From Pseudomonadota bacterium (GTDB lineage Bacteria; Pseudomonadota; Gammaproteobacteria; Burkholderiales; Burkholderiaceae_C), in assembly GCA_029780695.1 (NCBI GenBank), contig JAKOYD010000035.1:88689-152688 (forward strand): 64,000 bases of DNA, read 5' to 3'. Shown here in pieces: positions 53,901-63,065 of this stretch (positions within the stretch are counted from its first letter, which is position 1; the number at the start of each line of letters is the position of its first letter). The translations under genes were made by a program, and so were the position numbers. The notes under the pieces were generated by a model. That model saw nothing but the letters and a program-made list of their open reading frames with translations, did no database searches and was not told the DNA's origin.

Positions 53901-53993
53901 CGCTGGGGCCGTTTGTGGCTTGGAACCGGCGCGGCCCGCATCAGGCGCGCTTGCGGCTGGCCTTGGGCTTGGCGGGCGCTTGGGCGTCGGCAT
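50967..53993 (-). CDS. ligD: DNA ligase D (phosphoesterase-ligase-polymerase)
   Basis: Non-homologous end-joining ligase of 1008 residues with three domains in the order 3'-phosphoesterase (about 88-230, YVIHKHWASRLHYDLRLELG), ATP-dependent ligase (about 380-680, adenylated Lys395 in WELKFDGYR) and primase-polymerase (about 715-1008, including DLDPGEGVAWPQVQEAALL and TSGGKGLHVVTPI). It is longer than the roughly 840 residues of the Pseudomonas enzyme. The excess lies in linkers encoded by repeats: residues 23-43, 269-288, about 288-358, and 684-703. The start ATG 53993 lies within the 3' end of ku, so the pair is coupled. Confidence 0.95.
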   Translation of the reverse strand: MPTPKRPPSPRPAASAPDAGRAGSKPQTAPALAGHARAAIKNVVSKKSAAKQTSKPAASGNDAPLARYHAKRDFTRTPEPAGDVGGAAGFSYVIHKHWASRLHYDLRLELGGTMRSWAVPKGPSLDPRDKRLAVQVEDHPISYNDFEGQIPAGQYGGGRVIIWDRGTWSPAPGHDPAAGLAAGNFKFMLHGAKLQGGWALVRLKDSQPGKANWLLIKEKDAFVRPASEFSVTEALPDSVGPADRGAEPDAILADTVRQIRARKAQSGDSDKNQPPALAGKAQAAITFEARQDHPSHPHGGAEASRVGESTRSHDHPLHPQGGEGGVRGRPRSGRGGGDADDNAPSPQPSPARGRGGKRPAAEAQRAPPPDTLAPQLATLASDPPPDAADWLWELKFDGYRLLTRIDAGRAQLFTRNGLDWTARMPALARALAALPVQNAWLDGEVVMPGADGLPDFGALQNVFDGRKTDALVYYAFDLLWLDGDDWRPAPLTDRRARLTALLAADHSPMLRLSEQLPPDPQSLLASACQLGMEGVIGKRAGAAYRSGRSADWIKLKCGQGDEFIIAGFTAGQGARAAAGDLGALVLAAPTADGGLRWVGNVGSGFDGRTLASLKQRLAPLITPASPLAEGERVKAPSAITWVRPELVAQIAHAGVTQGGHLRHPVFQGLREDKPVAELRADAVSGSNQPLAPARQARAAMKNVTTASKTDGPAVIAGQTITHPERVIDPASGATKLDLARYYATVAPLILPHLSKRPVALLRAPDGVGGEQFFQKHNEGRALPGVTLLDPALDPGHAALLEIGSEPALLGVVQMNTVELHTWNATHDKIERPDRFVLDLDPGEGVAWPQVQEAALLVRTLLTELGLVPFLKTSGGKGLHVVTPIKRLYDWDTVKAFSRQLVEHLARLMPDRFTAVSGPKNRIGKIYPDYLRNGRGATTVCAWSVRARPGLGVSVPLAWDELAGLTGAAQWTVGNIEERLRVGNGVWEGYANGTLPINEALKVLDKRLR
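51888..51945 (+). repeat. GATAGCT element (family A), copy 14, inside ligD
   Basis: TTTTTCATAGCTGCTCGCGC, TTGTCTGGCGGGCGCCAGGG and GTTGATTTGATCCTGAAAC. On the ligD strand it codes for SNQPLAPARQARAAMKNVT, the linker between the ligase and polymerase domains. Confidence 0.8.
52927..53120. repeat. CCCTCTCCC-type repeat cluster (family C) inside ligD
   Basis: CCCTCTCCCGCGTGCGGGAG with AGGGTTGGGGTGAGGG at 52927-52965, an inverted CCCCTCACCCCGCCCTCTCC piece from about 53011, and further CCCCTGCGGGTGGAGAGGG and CCCCCGTGCGGGTGGGAAGG segments. All are translated in the ligD frame as a Gly/Arg/Pro-rich linker (for example APSPQPSPARGRGGK). Confidence 0.8.
53130..53190 (+). repeat. GATAGCT element (family A), copy 15, inside ligD
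   Basis: TTCAAATGTGATAGCTGCCT, GCGCTTTTCCAGCAAGCGCT and GGGGGCTGATTTTTATCTGA: a near-consensus copy with a GCGCTT/AAGCGC stem. On the ligD strand it codes for KNQPPALAGKAQAAITFEA, between the phosphoesterase and ligase domains. Confidence 0.9.
53867..53924 (+). repeat. GATAGCT element (family A), copy 16, inside ligD
   Basis: CGTTTTTTATAGCTGCTCGC, GCATGTCCAGCAAGCGCTGG and GGCCGTTTGTGGCTTGGAA. On the ligD strand it codes for SKPQTAPALAGHARAAIKNV in the N-terminal extension before the phosphoesterase domain. Confidence 0.85.
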
Positions 53994-54864
53994 CGTCCGT
54001 CTCCTCGTCCTTGGCCGATGGCTTGCCGCCGCCTTGCAGGCTGCGCTTGAGCAGCTCGGTCAGGTCGATGATCTCGGCACCCGGCTTGGCGGCGCCGGGC
54101 GAGGCGACCTTCTCGACGCTTTGCACCTCGCCGGCCTCGGCCTTCTGCTTGACCAGCCGCATGATCTCGTCCTTGAACGAATCGCGGAAGTCGTCGGCGT
54201 CCCACGGGGCAGACATTTCCTCGATCAGCTTTTCGGCCATTTTCAGCTCGGCGTCTTTCAGGCCGGCGGCCTTGGCGCCTTCGGGCGGCAGCTTGAGCGC
54301 CTCAAACGACTTGATCTCGCCGCCCCAGCGCAGCAGGTTCAGGATCAGTGCCGGGCCGCTGGGCACCAGCACGGCCAGGTGCTGCTTGGTGGAAATCACC
54401 ACGCGCGCCACGCCCACGCGGCCGCTGGCGATCAGCGCTTCGCGCAACAGGGCGTAGACCTTTTCGCCGCGGTTGATGGGGGCCAGGTAATACGGGCGCT
54501 CCAGGTAGACAAACGGAATCTCGCTGGCCTTGATGAAGGTCTCGATCTCGATCGTCTGCGTGCTCTTGGGGAAGGCGGCCTTGATCTCGTCGGCCGACAG
54601 CACGACGTAGTGGCCGTCTTCAACTTCCACGCCCTTCACGATGTCGGCGGCGGCGATTTCCTTGCCCGTCTTCTTGTTGACGCGCTTGTAACCGACCGGC
54701 TCCATGGTGCGCTTGTCGAGCCAGTCAAAGTCGACGCCGGTGCTGGTGGTGGCGGTGTACAGCGCCACCGGGATGTGCACGAGGCCGAAGCTGATCGCGC
54801 CTTTCCAGACCACGCGGGCGGTGGAGGGAGTTGAATCGTCGGTGGAACTGGATTGGTCGGCCAT
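53941..54864 (-). CDS. ku: Non-homologous end-joining protein Ku
   Basis: Bacterial Ku of 307 residues that rings DNA ends and recruits LigD. The core beta-barrel is evident from VVWKGAISFGLVHIPVALYT, VNKKTGKEIAAADIVKGVEV and YYLAPINRGEKVYALLREAL. The C-terminal tail is Lys/Ala-rich (PAKPKASRKRA), typical for DNA and LigD binding. The start is ATG 54864 (MADQSSS); the open frame to 54978 is unlike Ku. The end overlaps ligD by 53 bases, so the two form a dedicated repair operon. Confidence 0.96.
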   Translation of the reverse strand: MADQSSSTDDSTPSTARVVWKGAISFGLVHIPVALYTATTSTGVDFDWLDKRTMEPVGYKRVNKKTGKEIAAADIVKGVEVEDGHYVVLSADEIKAAFPKSTQTIEIETFIKASEIPFVYLERPYYLAPINRGEKVYALLREALIASGRVGVARVVISTKQHLAVLVPSGPALILNLLRWGGEIKSFEALKLPPEGAKAAGLKDAELKMAEKLIEEMSAPWDADDFRDSFKDEIMRLVKQKAEAGEVQSVEKVASPGAAKPGAEIIDLTELLKRSLQGGGKPSAKDEETDDADAQAPAKPKASRKRA

Positions 54865-55006
54865 GGCGCGGTGAGAGGGTTGAACCGTCAGCTTACGCAG
54901 GCGGGCTGAAATCGGCTGTAGGACGCCATCAACAGCCGGCCACCATGAAGCGCGGTATGGCACCGAGGTGCTGTGCAAGCGCGCTCAGCAGCCTCAGCGG
55001 CTTGGC

Positions 55007-55747
55007 TTATCCGCGGCCGCGGTGGGGCAGAGCCACCCAGATCGCGAGGCTGATCAGCACGCCCAACGCACCCGTCCAGAACAGGCGCCGACCCGATGCG
55101 GGTGCGGATCTCAGCACCTGGGCCTCGGTCACGTACAGGGTTTCGCACGCGCCGTTGCCGGTGTCGGTGCGGGTGGTGCTGGTGCCGCGGAAGAACGCTC
55201 GCCCTTGGCTGTTGTGCCGATACTCGGCAAGATAGCCTTTGAGAAGCACTTGGTCGCCCACGCGCAGTCGCTTGATACGTCGTGTCAGTTGCGGGCTGTC
55301 GACCAGCAGATGGTTATTGGATATCTGGTGCTGCTTGAACGCCTGGTACACCAGCTGCGACGGGGTGCTGAACTCGCACGTCCACTGGCCGTTGCGGAAG
55401 CTGACATCGCGGTACACGCCACTGGCCGCGTTGTCCCCCCACACGACGCACAGATCCATCACGTTAAGGTGGTCATCAAAGGCCGCATGAACCCAATCCC
55501 ACCACGCATCGGCGTGGTGCTGGCTAACGACCAGCCCCCGAAGCTCGTAGTCGTACTGTGGCGCAATCTTGTATTCAACGCCGCCCACGGTGGTGGTGAA
55601 TGGCGCCTTTCGCGTAGCGCGTTGGACCGGCTCCTGCCTCAGATCTGGCACAAGCCGCTGCGGCTCCGGCAGGCGCCCATCCCACCAAACCCCGGCCGCC
55701 AGCGCTGCGACGCTGGCAATCATGGCGGCGCGAAGGAGGATGGCCAT
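55007..55747 (-). CDS. Hypothetical membrane-anchored protein, possible OB-like domain
   Basis: Protein of 246 residues that I do not recognise as a named family. It has an N-terminal hydrophobic helix (AAMIASVAALAAGVWW), a soluble middle with YDYELRGLVVSQHHADAWWD, LNVMDLCVVWGDNAASGVYR and VGDQVLLKGYLAEYRHN, and a C-terminal helix (FWTGALGVLISLAIWVALP) before a basic end. This predicts a periplasmic or cytoplasmic loop domain held by two membrane anchors. The GDQVLLKGYL stretch suggests an OB-like fold, a weak guess. It lies between ku and leuB on the same strand. Confidence 0.7.
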   Translation of the reverse strand: MAILLRAAMIASVAALAAGVWWDGRLPEPQRLVPDLRQEPVQRATRKAPFTTTVGGVEYKIAPQYDYELRGLVVSQHHADAWWDWVHAAFDDHLNVMDLCVVWGDNAASGVYRDVSFRNGQWTCEFSTPSQLVYQAFKQHQISNNHLLVDSPQLTRRIKRLRVGDQVLLKGYLAEYRHNSQGRAFFRGTSTTRTDTGNGACETLYVTEAQVLRSAPASGRRLFWTGALGVLISLAIWVALPHRGRG

Positions 55748-55766
55748 CAGGCCTGACCGGAAGGCG

Positions 55767-56840
<1,074 letters not shown>

Positions 56841-56870
56841 GGGTGTAACGGTGGGAATGAGAGAGAAAAC

Positions 56871-56982
56871 AGCCGGACGCGAAAGGCGCAAAGATTTCGC
56901 GAAGGACGCAAAATGAAAACCAAATACTTGATTGGTTTTCTTTCGCGTACTTTGCGAGTTTTCGCGTCCTTCGCGTCCGGCT
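56871..56982. repeat. GGACGC-type MITE-like element (family B), copy 3
   Basis: The left arm AGCCGGACGCGAAAGGCGCA is mirrored by the right arm TTCGCGTCCTTCGCGTCCGG followed by CT; the interior is A/T-rich (AAATACTTGATTGG). It occupies the leuD-leuB gap, so it is transcribed as a long hairpin within the leu operon. Confidence 0.88.
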
Positions 56983-56991
56983 ATTCGAATT

Positions 56992-57642
56992 TCAAGCGCT
57001 GAGGGTATGCGCCAGCCAAGGCTTGGTAGCCAGGCGGTTGGCCTCGAACGCCTTGATCTTGTCCTTCTGTCGCAGGGTCAGGCCGATATCGTCCCAGCCG
57101 TTCAGCAGGCATTCGCGGCGGAAGGGTTGTACGTCGAACGGCAGTTCGCTGCCGTCGGGCTTGACGATGACCTGGCGGGGCAGGTCGATGGTGAGCTGGT
57201 AACCGGCAAAGGCGTTGACTTCGTCAAAGAGGCGCGTCACTACGGCCTCGGGCTGCACGATGGGCAGCAGGCCGTTCTTGAAGCAGTTGTTGAAAAAGAT
57301 ATCGGCGAAACTGGGCGCGATCAGCGCGCGGATGCCGTACTGCTGTAGCGCCCACGGCGCATGCTCGCGGCTGGAGCCGCAGCCAAAATTCTGGCGTGCC
57401 AGCAGCACGCTGGCCCCGGCGTAGCGCGGCTGGTTCAGCACGAAGTCGGGGTTGGGCTTGCGGCTGGCCGGGTCCATGCCGGGTTCACCATGGTCCAGGT
57501 AGCGCCATTCGTCGAACAGGTTGGGGCCGAACCCCGTCTTCTTGATCGACTTGAGAAACTGCTTGGGGATGATGGCGTCGGTGTCGACGTTGTCGCGGTC
57601 CAGCGGTACCACCAAGCCTTGATGAATGACGAATTTGTCCAT
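56992..57642 (-). CDS. leuD: 3-isopropylmalate dehydratase small subunit
   Basis: Subunit of 216 residues pairing with LeuC to isomerise 2- to 3-isopropylmalate. The swivel-domain motif [18 protein letters not shown] near residue 85 is intact, and [20 protein letters not shown] is the usual N-terminus. The gene lies downstream of leuC, separated by a small lipoprotein gene, an arrangement I associate with Comamonadaceae. Confidence 0.97.
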   Translation of the reverse strand: MDKFVIHQGLVVPLDRDNVDTDAIIPKQFLKSIKKTGFGPNLFDEWRYLDHGEPGMDPASRKPNPDFVLNQPRYAGASVLLARQNFGCGSSREHAPWALQQYGIRALIAPSFADIFFNNCFKNGLLPIVQPEAVVTRLFDEVNAFAGYQLTIDLPRQVIVKPDGSELPFDVQPFRRECLLNGWDDIGLTLRQKDKIKAFEANRLATKPWLAHTLSA

Positions 57643-57771
57643 GGCGAAACTTTAAAAACGTGAAACGAGCCACGGCTGACGGCTCGGCTTTGGCAGCCGC
57701 TACCGGCGCGCCATCGCGTGCGCGCGCAGCCGCCACGCGTGCGCGCGGCCGGCAGCCTGCGCGGGCAGGCG

Positions 57772-57894
57772 TTATTTCTTGGCCGCGTTCTCGACGGCCG
57801 AGCCGGCCTTCTGCACGTCCTTGCCCACGCCTTGAACGGTGTTGCAGGCGGCCAGGGTGAAGGCGACGGCGATCAGCAGCAATGCTTTTTTCAT
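57772..57894 (-). CDS. Entericidin A/B-like small lipoprotein
   Basis: Lipoprotein of 40 residues: the signal peptide KKALLLIAVAFTLAAC ends in a lipobox (LAAC) with the lipidated Cys near residue 18, followed by NTVQGVGKDVQKAGSAVENA. This is the entericidin pattern. The start ATG 57894 has a strong GGAGCT-type ribosome binding site just upstream. It sits between leuC and leuD. Entericidins are envelope lipoproteins linked to stress and lysis control in enterics; the role here is not known. Confidence 0.88.
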   Translation of the reverse strand: MKKALLLIAVAFTLAACNTVQGVGKDVQKAGSAVENAAKK

Positions 57895-57917
57895 GGGGAG
57901 CTCCTTTTCAGCAGGTT

Positions 57918-59390
57918 TCAGGAAAATCGACGAACGTCGACAAAATGGCCATGCACGGCGGCGGCGGCTGCCATTGCCGGGCTGACCAGATGGGTGCGGC
58001 CGCCATTGCCCTGGCGGCCTTCGAAGTTGCGGTTGCTGGTGCTGGCGCAGCGCTCGCCGGGCTCCAGCCGGTCGGCGTTCATGGCCAGGCACATGCTGCA
58101 GCCGGGTTCGCGCCATTCGAAGCCAGCGGCGGTGAAGATCTTGTCCAGGCCCTCGGCCTCGGCCTGGCGCTTGACCAGGCCCGAGCCGGGTACGACCATG
58201 GCCAGCTTGACGCCTGGCGCCACCTTGCGGCCGAGCTTTTTCACCATGGCGGCGGCTTCGCGCATGTCTTCGATGCGGCTGTTGGTGCAGCTGCCAATGA
58301 ACACCTTGTCGACGTGAATGTCATCCATCGCCTTGTTGGGCGCCAGGCCCATGTAGCTGAGCGCGCGTTCGATGGCGCCGCGGCGCGTGTCGTCTTTTTC
58401 CTTGTCGGGGTCGGGCACGCGGCCGTCGATGCCCAGCACCATCTCGGGGCTGGTGCCCCAGGTGACCTGCGGCACGATGCGCGCGGCGTCCAGTTCGACC
58501 ACGGCGTCGAACCTGGCGTCGGGGTCGGAGTGCAGCGTCTTCCAGTGCGCCACGGCCTGGTCCCACTCGGGGCCGCCGACGAATTGGCCGGTGGCCGCAT
58601 CGGTGCCGGGGGCCAGTAGGCGGCCCTTGACGTATTCGATCGTCTTGTCGTCCACGGCGACCAGGCCCGCGCGCGCGCCGGCTTCGATGGCCATGTTGCA
58701 GACCGTCATGCGGCCTTCCATGCTCAAGGCGCGGATCGCGTCCCCGGCAAATTCAATCGTGTAGCCGGTGCCGCCCGCGGTGCCGATCTTGCCGATGATG
58801 GCCAACACGATGTCCTTGGCCGTCACGCCGGGCGCGGCCTGGCCGCCCACGCGGATCAGCATGTTCTTGGCCTTTTTGGCCAGCAGCGTTTGCGTGGCCA
58901 GCACGTGCTCGACCTCGCTGGTGCCGATGCCGTGCGCCAGCGCGCCAAACGCGCCATGCGTGCTGGTGTGGCTGTCGCCGCAGACGACGGTCATGCCGGG
59001 CAGGGTGGCGCCGTTTTCGGGGCCGATCACGTGCACGATGCCCTGGCGCTGGTGCAGGAAGGGGAAGAAGGCGGCCGCGCCGTTGGCGCGGATATTGGCG
59101 TCGAGCGTGGTGACCTGTTCCTTGCTGATCGGGTCGGTGATGCCGTCGTAGCCGCGCTCCCAGCCGGTGGTGGGGGTGTTGTGGTCGGCGGTGGCAACCA
59201 CGCTGCTGACGCGCCAGACCTTGCGGCCGGCTTCGCGCAGGCCTTCGAACGCCTGCGGGCTGGTGACTTCGTGTACCAGGTGTCGGTCGATGTAGAGGAT
59301 GGCGGTGCCGTCTTCTTCGGTGTGGACGACGTGTTCGTCCCAGAGCTTGTCGTACAGCGTGCGTGCGGTCATGGCGTGGGCAGGTGACAT
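57918..59390 (-). CDS. leuC: 3-isopropylmalate dehydratase large subunit
   Basis: Aconitase-family enzyme of 490 residues carrying a [4Fe-4S] cluster. The cluster ligands are in [13 protein letters not shown] and the GCSMCLAMN pair; [20 protein letters not shown] and [14 protein letters not shown] are diagnostic. Two in-frame ATG codons are possible: 59390 (MSPAHAM) and 59372 (MTARTLYDK), and the shorter one matches other LeuC proteins better. It follows the LysR gene by 11 bases on the same strand. Confidence 0.96.
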   Translation of the reverse strand: MSPAHAMTARTLYDKLWDEHVVHTEEDGTAILYIDRHLVHEVTSPQAFEGLREAGRKVWRVSSVVATADHNTPTTGWERGYDGITDPISKEQVTTLDANIRANGAAAFFPFLHQRQGIVHVIGPENGATLPGMTVVCGDSHTSTHGAFGALAHGIGTSEVEHVLATQTLLAKKAKNMLIRVGGQAAPGVTAKDIVLAIIGKIGTAGGTGYTIEFAGDAIRALSMEGRMTVCNMAIEAGARAGLVAVDDKTIEYVKGRLLAPGTDAATGQFVGGPEWDQAVAHWKTLHSDPDARFDAVVELDAARIVPQVTWGTSPEMVLGIDGRVPDPDKEKDDTRRGAIERALSYMGLAPNKAMDDIHVDKVFIGSCTNSRIEDMREAAAMVKKLGRKVAPGVKLAMVVPGSGLVKRQAEAEGLDKIFTAAGFEWREPGCSMCLAMNADRLEPGERCASTSNRNFEGRQGNGGRTHLVSPAMAAAAAVHGHFVDVRRFS

Positions 59391-59401
59391 GGGTTGAAAT
59401 T

Positions 59402-60352
59402 CTATGCGGCGGCGCGCGCCGGCGCGGTCAGTGCGGGCGCGCGCAGGTGGTCGATGAGCGCGCGGGCGGTGACAGGCAGCGTGGCGAAGTCGCGCGCCAC
59501 CAGCCCGATGGCGCGGCGCGCCCAGGCATCGCGCAGCGGCACCGCGACCAGCGGGCTGGCGCCACGCATCAGCTCGAACGCGCGCACCGGCATCACGCCA
59601 ACGCCCAAGCCGTTGTCGATCATGCGGCACATGGCGTCCAGCCCGCTGACGCGGATGCGCAGCCGGATGGCGCGGCCGACCTGGACGGCCGCCTGGTGCA
59701 TGGCCTGCGCAATCGAGCTGCCGGGCTGCAGCCCAACCTGGTCGAACTCCAGCGATTCTTCAAAATTAATAGCACCCAGCGCAGACAGGGCGTGCGCTGA
59801 CGGCACAATCAGCGCCAAATGGTCTTCGCGGTACGGCTGCCACTGCAAGGCATGGTCGCCCGCCGGGGTCACGCCGGTGTTGCAGATGCCGATGTCGGCC
59901 GCGCCTTCCTGCACGGCGCGCAGCACCTCGCCCGACAGGTGCTCCTCCAAGTCGATCTTGACCTGCGGGTGCTGGCGCGTAAAGCGCCCCAAGTCCTCGG
60001 GCAAAAACTGCACTACGGCCGAAATGCTGGCATGCACACGCACGTGGCCGCGCACGCCGTTGGCGTATTCGCTCAGTTCGCCCTGCATCTTTTCCAGCCC
60101 ATAGAGCACGCTGCGCGCATGGTGCAGCAGACTCTGGCCAGCGGGGCTGAGCGTGACCCCGCGGGCATGGCGGTAAAGCAGGGCGGTGCCCAGCGCGCCC
60201 TCCAGATCGGCCAAGCGCTTGCTGACCGCCGACGCGGCGATAAATTCGCGCTCGGCCGCCTTGCCGATGCTGCCCGTCTCGCACACGGCCACGAACAGCT
60301 GCAGCGACGTGAGGTCGATGCGGCGGGCGAAGCTGCGTTCGGTGACTTGCAT
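59402..60352 (-). CDS. LysR family transcriptional regulator
   Basis: Regulator of 316 residues. The N-terminal winged helix is [20 protein letters not shown] with the recognition helix [15 protein letters not shown], and the two-lobed effector domain runs from about residue 95 ([19 protein letters not shown]). It lies directly upstream of leuC on the same strand, so it may be co-transcribed with the leu genes or regulate nearby metabolism; its effector is unknown. Residues 183-199 ([17 protein letters not shown]) coincide with a probable family A repeat. Confidence 0.92.
   Translation of the reverse strand: MQVTERSFARRIDLTSLQLFVAVCETGSIGKAAEREFIAASAVSKRLADLEGALGTALLYRHARGVTLSPAGQSLLHHARSVLYGLEKMQGELSEYANGVRGHVRVHASISAVVQFLPEDLGRFTRQHPQVKIDLEEHLSGEVLRAVQEGAADIGICNTGVTPAGDHALQWQPYREDHLALIVPSAHALSALGAINFEESLEFDQVGLQPGSSIAQAMHQAAVQVGRAIRLRIRVSGLDAMCRMIDNGLGVGVMPVRAFELMRGASPLVAVPLRDAWARRAIGLVARDFATLPVTARALIDHLRAPALTAPARAAA
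59758..59806 (+). repeat. GATAGCT element (family A), copy 17, inside the LysR gene
   Basis: TTCAAAATTAATAGCACCCA followed by GCGCAGACAGGGCGTGCGCT keeps the AATAGC and GCGC...GCGC layout. On the coding strand it reads [15 protein letters not shown], in the same frame as the LigD copies. This is one of the weakest copies. Confidence 0.4.
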
Positions 60353-60536
60353 GGCGCGACGTGGCGTCTTGGAAGGCGATGGGATGCGGGGATTTTCCCA
60401 TTGATCGGCGAATCAGGCATCGTCGATGGCGATGGCAGGCGGTCTGGCTGGCTATGGGCGGGGTTGCAAGCAGCTGACTCCAAGCTTCCTCAAACAGCAG
60501 GGGCATCCTCACCCCGGGGCAACGGCGCCGCCCAAC

Positions 60537-60562
60537 AAAAAACCCGCCACCAGGGCGGGTTT
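60537..60562 (-). terminator. Rho-independent terminator of gltA
   Basis: Downstream of gltA on its strand, AAACCCGCCCTGGTGGCGGG is followed by TTTTTTG: a 7-base GC-rich stem with a short loop and a T-run, 40 bases after the gltA stop. It separates the sdh-gltA transcript from the LysR-leu genes. Confidence 0.9.
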
Positions 60563-60602
60563 GCGAGCCGGCGGCCGCGTGTGCAGCCGTGTCGCCGGGT
60601 CA

Positions 60603-61898
60603 TCAGGGCACGTCGCGACGGGGCGAGCCGGTGTAGAGCTGGCGCGGACGGCCGATCTTGTATTCGGGGTCGGCCATCATCTCGTTCAGCTGCGCGATCC
60701 AGCCCACGGTGCGGGCCAGTGCGAAGATGCCGGTGAACAGCTTGACCGGCACGCCGATGGCGCGCTGCACGATGCCGGAGTAGAAGTCGACGTTGGGGTA
60801 CAGCTTGCGCTGCACGAAGTAGTCGTCTTCGAGTGCAATGCGCTCCAGTTCCTTGGCCAGCGCGAACAGCGGGTCTTTTTCGAGGCCCAGTTCGGCCAGC
60901 ACTTCGTTGCAGGTTTCCTGCATCAGCTTGGCGCGCGGGTCGTAGTTCTTGTAGACGCGGTGGCCAAAACCCATCAGGCGCACGCCGGAGTTCTTGTCTT
61001 TCACCTTTTCCATGAACTCGCCGACCTTGGCAACGCCGCCCATCTTCTGGATGTCTTCCAGCATGTTCAGGCAGGCTTCGTTGGCGCCGCCGTGCGCCGG
61101 ACCCCACAGGCAGGCCACGCCAGCCGCGATGGCGGCGAATGGGTTGGTGCCCGAGCTGCCGCACAGGCGCACGGTGGAGGTGGACGCGTTCTGCTCGTGG
61201 TCGGCGTGCAGGATGAAGATGCGGTCCATCGCGCGCTCAAGCACGGGGTTGACCTTGTAGTCCTCGCACGGGGTGCCGAACATCATGCGCAGGAAGTTGC
61301 CGGCGTAGCTAAGTTCGTTGCGCGGGTACATGTAGGGCTGGCCCACGCCATATTTGTGCGCCATGGCCACCAGCGTCGGCATCTTGCTGATCAGGCGGAT
61401 GGCGGCGATGTCGCGGTGTTCGGCGTTGTGCACGTCGATCGAGTCGTGATAGAAGGCCGACATGGCGCCCACCAGGCCGGTCAGCACGGCCATCGGGTGG
61501 GCGTCCCGACGGAAGCCGCGCAGGAAGAACTGCATTTGCTCGTTCACCATGGTGTGCTTGAGCACCAGCTGGTGAAAGTCATCGCGCTGTGGCTTGTTGG
61601 GCAGCTCGCCCTTCAGCAGCAGGTAGCAGGTGTCAAGGTAGTCGCACTTTTCGGCCAACTGCTCAATGGGGTAGCCGCGATACAGCAGTTCGCCCTTGTC
61701 GCCGTCGATGTAGGTGATGGCCGACTGGCAGGATGCCGTGGACATGAAGCCGGGGTCGTAGGTGAACTGACCCGTTTGCGCGTACAGCTTGCGGATGTCG
61801 ATCACGTCCGGACCGATGGTGCCCTGATAGACCGGCAGGTCAACGTCGGGGCTGCCGTTGGAGAAAGACAGCTTGGCTTTGTTGTCGGAGAGTTTCAT
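60603..61898 (-). CDS. gltA: Citrate synthase
   Basis: Type II hexameric citrate synthase of 431 residues, the entry enzyme of the TCA cycle. The catalytic His residues are in [17 protein letters not shown] and [15 protein letters not shown], and the catalytic Asp in [34 protein letters not shown] and [13 protein letters not shown] are the usual N-terminal part. The start is ATG 61898 ([10 protein letters not shown]). It follows sdhE by 27 bases, in the usual Burkholderiales TCA cluster. Confidence 0.97.
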   Translation of the reverse strand: MKLSDNKAKLSFSNGSPDVDLPVYQGTIGPDVIDIRKLYAQTGQFTYDPGFMSTASCQSAITYIDGDKGELLYRGYPIEQLAEKCDYLDTCYLLLKGELPNKPQRDDFHQLVLKHTMVNEQMQFFLRGFRRDAHPMAVLTGLVGAMSAFYHDSIDVHNAEHRDIAAIRLISKMPTLVAMAHKYGVGQPYMYPRNELSYAGNFLRMMFGTPCEDYKVNPVLERAMDRIFILHADHEQNASTSTVRLCGSSGTNPFAAIAAGVACLWGPAHGGANEACLNMLEDIQKMGGVAKVGEFMEKVKDKNSGVRLMGFGHRVYKNYDPRAKLMQETCNEVLAELGLEKDPLFALAKELERIALEDDYFVQRKLYPNVDFYSGIVQRAIGVPVKLFTGIFALARTVGWIAQLNEMMADPEYKIGRPRQLYTGSPRRDVP

Positions 61899-61925
61899 GT
61901 CGGGTTCCTTGAGTTGGACTATCAA

Positions 61926-62207
61926 TCACTCGGCAGTGTGCTGGCGCGGCGTTCGCAGCATGGCGAGAACCTCTTGCACGTCGGGCGAATTGAGTGGGTG
62001 TACCGGCTCTTTCCGCCGCAGCAGCAGATCAAGCAGATCGTTGTCGGACAAGTCCATCAGCCGCGTCAGCGCATCGGCCTGGGCGGTGGTGAGACTGGAT
62101 TCATGACGCATGAAAAAGCGCTCGATGAGCAGGTCGTTTTCCAGCATGCCCCGGCGGCAGCGCCACTTGAGCTTGCCGAGCGCGTGCTCGTCGATCAGTG
62201 TCGTCAT
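61926..62207 (-). CDS. sdhE: FAD assembly factor SdhE
   Basis: Protein of 93 residues (DUF339/SdhE/Sdh5 family) that promotes covalent FAD attachment to SdhA. The signature is LKWRCRRGMLENDLLIERFF near residues 13-32, containing the conserved RGM-x-E stretch. It stands between sdhB and gltA, as expected for a maturation factor of succinate dehydrogenase. The start is ATG 62207. Confidence 0.93.
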   Translation of the reverse strand: MTTLIDEHALGKLKWRCRRGMLENDLLIERFFMRHESSLTTAQADALTRLMDLSDNDLLDLLLRRKEPVHPLNSPDVQEVLAMLRTPRQHTAE

Positions 62208-62226
62208 GGAGCTGGGCTGCCTCCAG

Positions 62227-62330
62227 CGGCCGCGCAGCAGGCCACGCGCGAACGCCGTGGAGCGGGCTTGGCCCGGCCACTGACGTTGGCCCCTTGGGGG
62301 GACAGCACGAAGCGACTCAGGGGGAGGCTC
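62227..62330. repeat. CCCCCTGAGTCGC-type intergenic repeat (family D)
   Basis: GCAGCAGGCCACGCGCGAAC, GGAGCGGGCTTGGCCCGGCC, CCCCTTGGGGGGACAGC and GCGACTCAGGGGGAGGC recur in the same order as at 10321-10421. It fills the sdhB-sdhE gap and reaches the sdhB stop codon. Confidence 0.65.
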
Positions 62331-63033
62331 ATACCGCGCGGCGAACCATCAGTTCCTTGATCTTGCCAATGGCCTTGGTGGGATTCAAACCCTTCGGGCA
62401 CACGTCCACGCAGTTCATGATGCTGTGGCAGCGGAACAGGCGGTAGGGGTCTTCCAGGTTGTCCAGCCGCTCGCCGGTGGCCTGGTCGCGGCTGTCGGCG
62501 ATGAAGCGGTACGCCTGCAGCAGGCCGGCGGGACCGACGAACTTGTCGGGGTTCCACCAGAAGCTGGGGCAGCTGGTGGAGCAGCTGGCGCACAGAATGC
62601 ACTCGTACAGGCCGTTCAACTCTTCGCGCTCTTCGGGCGACTGCAGGCGCTCGGTCTCGGGTGGCGGGTCGTTGTTGATGATGTACGGCTTGATCGAGTG
62701 GTACTGCTTGAAGAACTGCGTCATGTCGACGATCAGGTCGCGCACCACGGGCAGGCCGGGCAGGGGCTTGAGCACGATCGGGTCTTTCAGCGTGCGCAGG
62801 TTGGTCAGGCACGCCAGGCCGTTCTTGCCGTTGATGTTCATGGCGTCCGAGCCGCACACGCCTTCGCGGCATGAGCGCCGGAACGACAGCGTCGGATCGA
62901 CTGCCTTGAGCTTGATGAGGGCGTCGAGCAGCATGCGCTCGTTGCCTTCCAGCTCGATCTCCACCGTCTGCATGTACGGCTTGGCATCCTTGTCCGGGTC
63001 GTAGCGGTAGATCTTGAAGGTGCGTTTTTGCAT
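62329..63033 (-). CDS. sdhB: Succinate dehydrogenase iron-sulfur subunit
   Basis: Subunit of 234 residues carrying electrons from SdhA to quinone. The [2Fe-2S] ligands are in [20 protein letters not shown] followed by AC, the [4Fe-4S] ligands in [12 protein letters not shown], and the [3Fe-4S] ligands in [15 protein letters not shown]. The length and all cluster cysteines are normal. It is downstream of sdhA, 32 bases apart, in the sdhAB order. Confidence 0.98.
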   Translation of the reverse strand: MQKRTFKIYRYDPDKDAKPYMQTVEIELEGNERMLLDALIKLKAVDPTLSFRRSCREGVCGSDAMNINGKNGLACLTNLRTLKDPIVLKPLPGLPVVRDLIVDMTQFFKQYHSIKPYIINNDPPPETERLQSPEEREELNGLYECILCASCSTSCPSFWWNPDKFVGPAGLLQAYRFIADSRDQATGERLDNLEDPYRLFRCHSIMNCVDVCPKGLNPTKAIGKIKELMVRRAV

Positions 63034-63065
63034 CGTGTTTTCCTTGTGACCTCAGCGCGTGCGGA

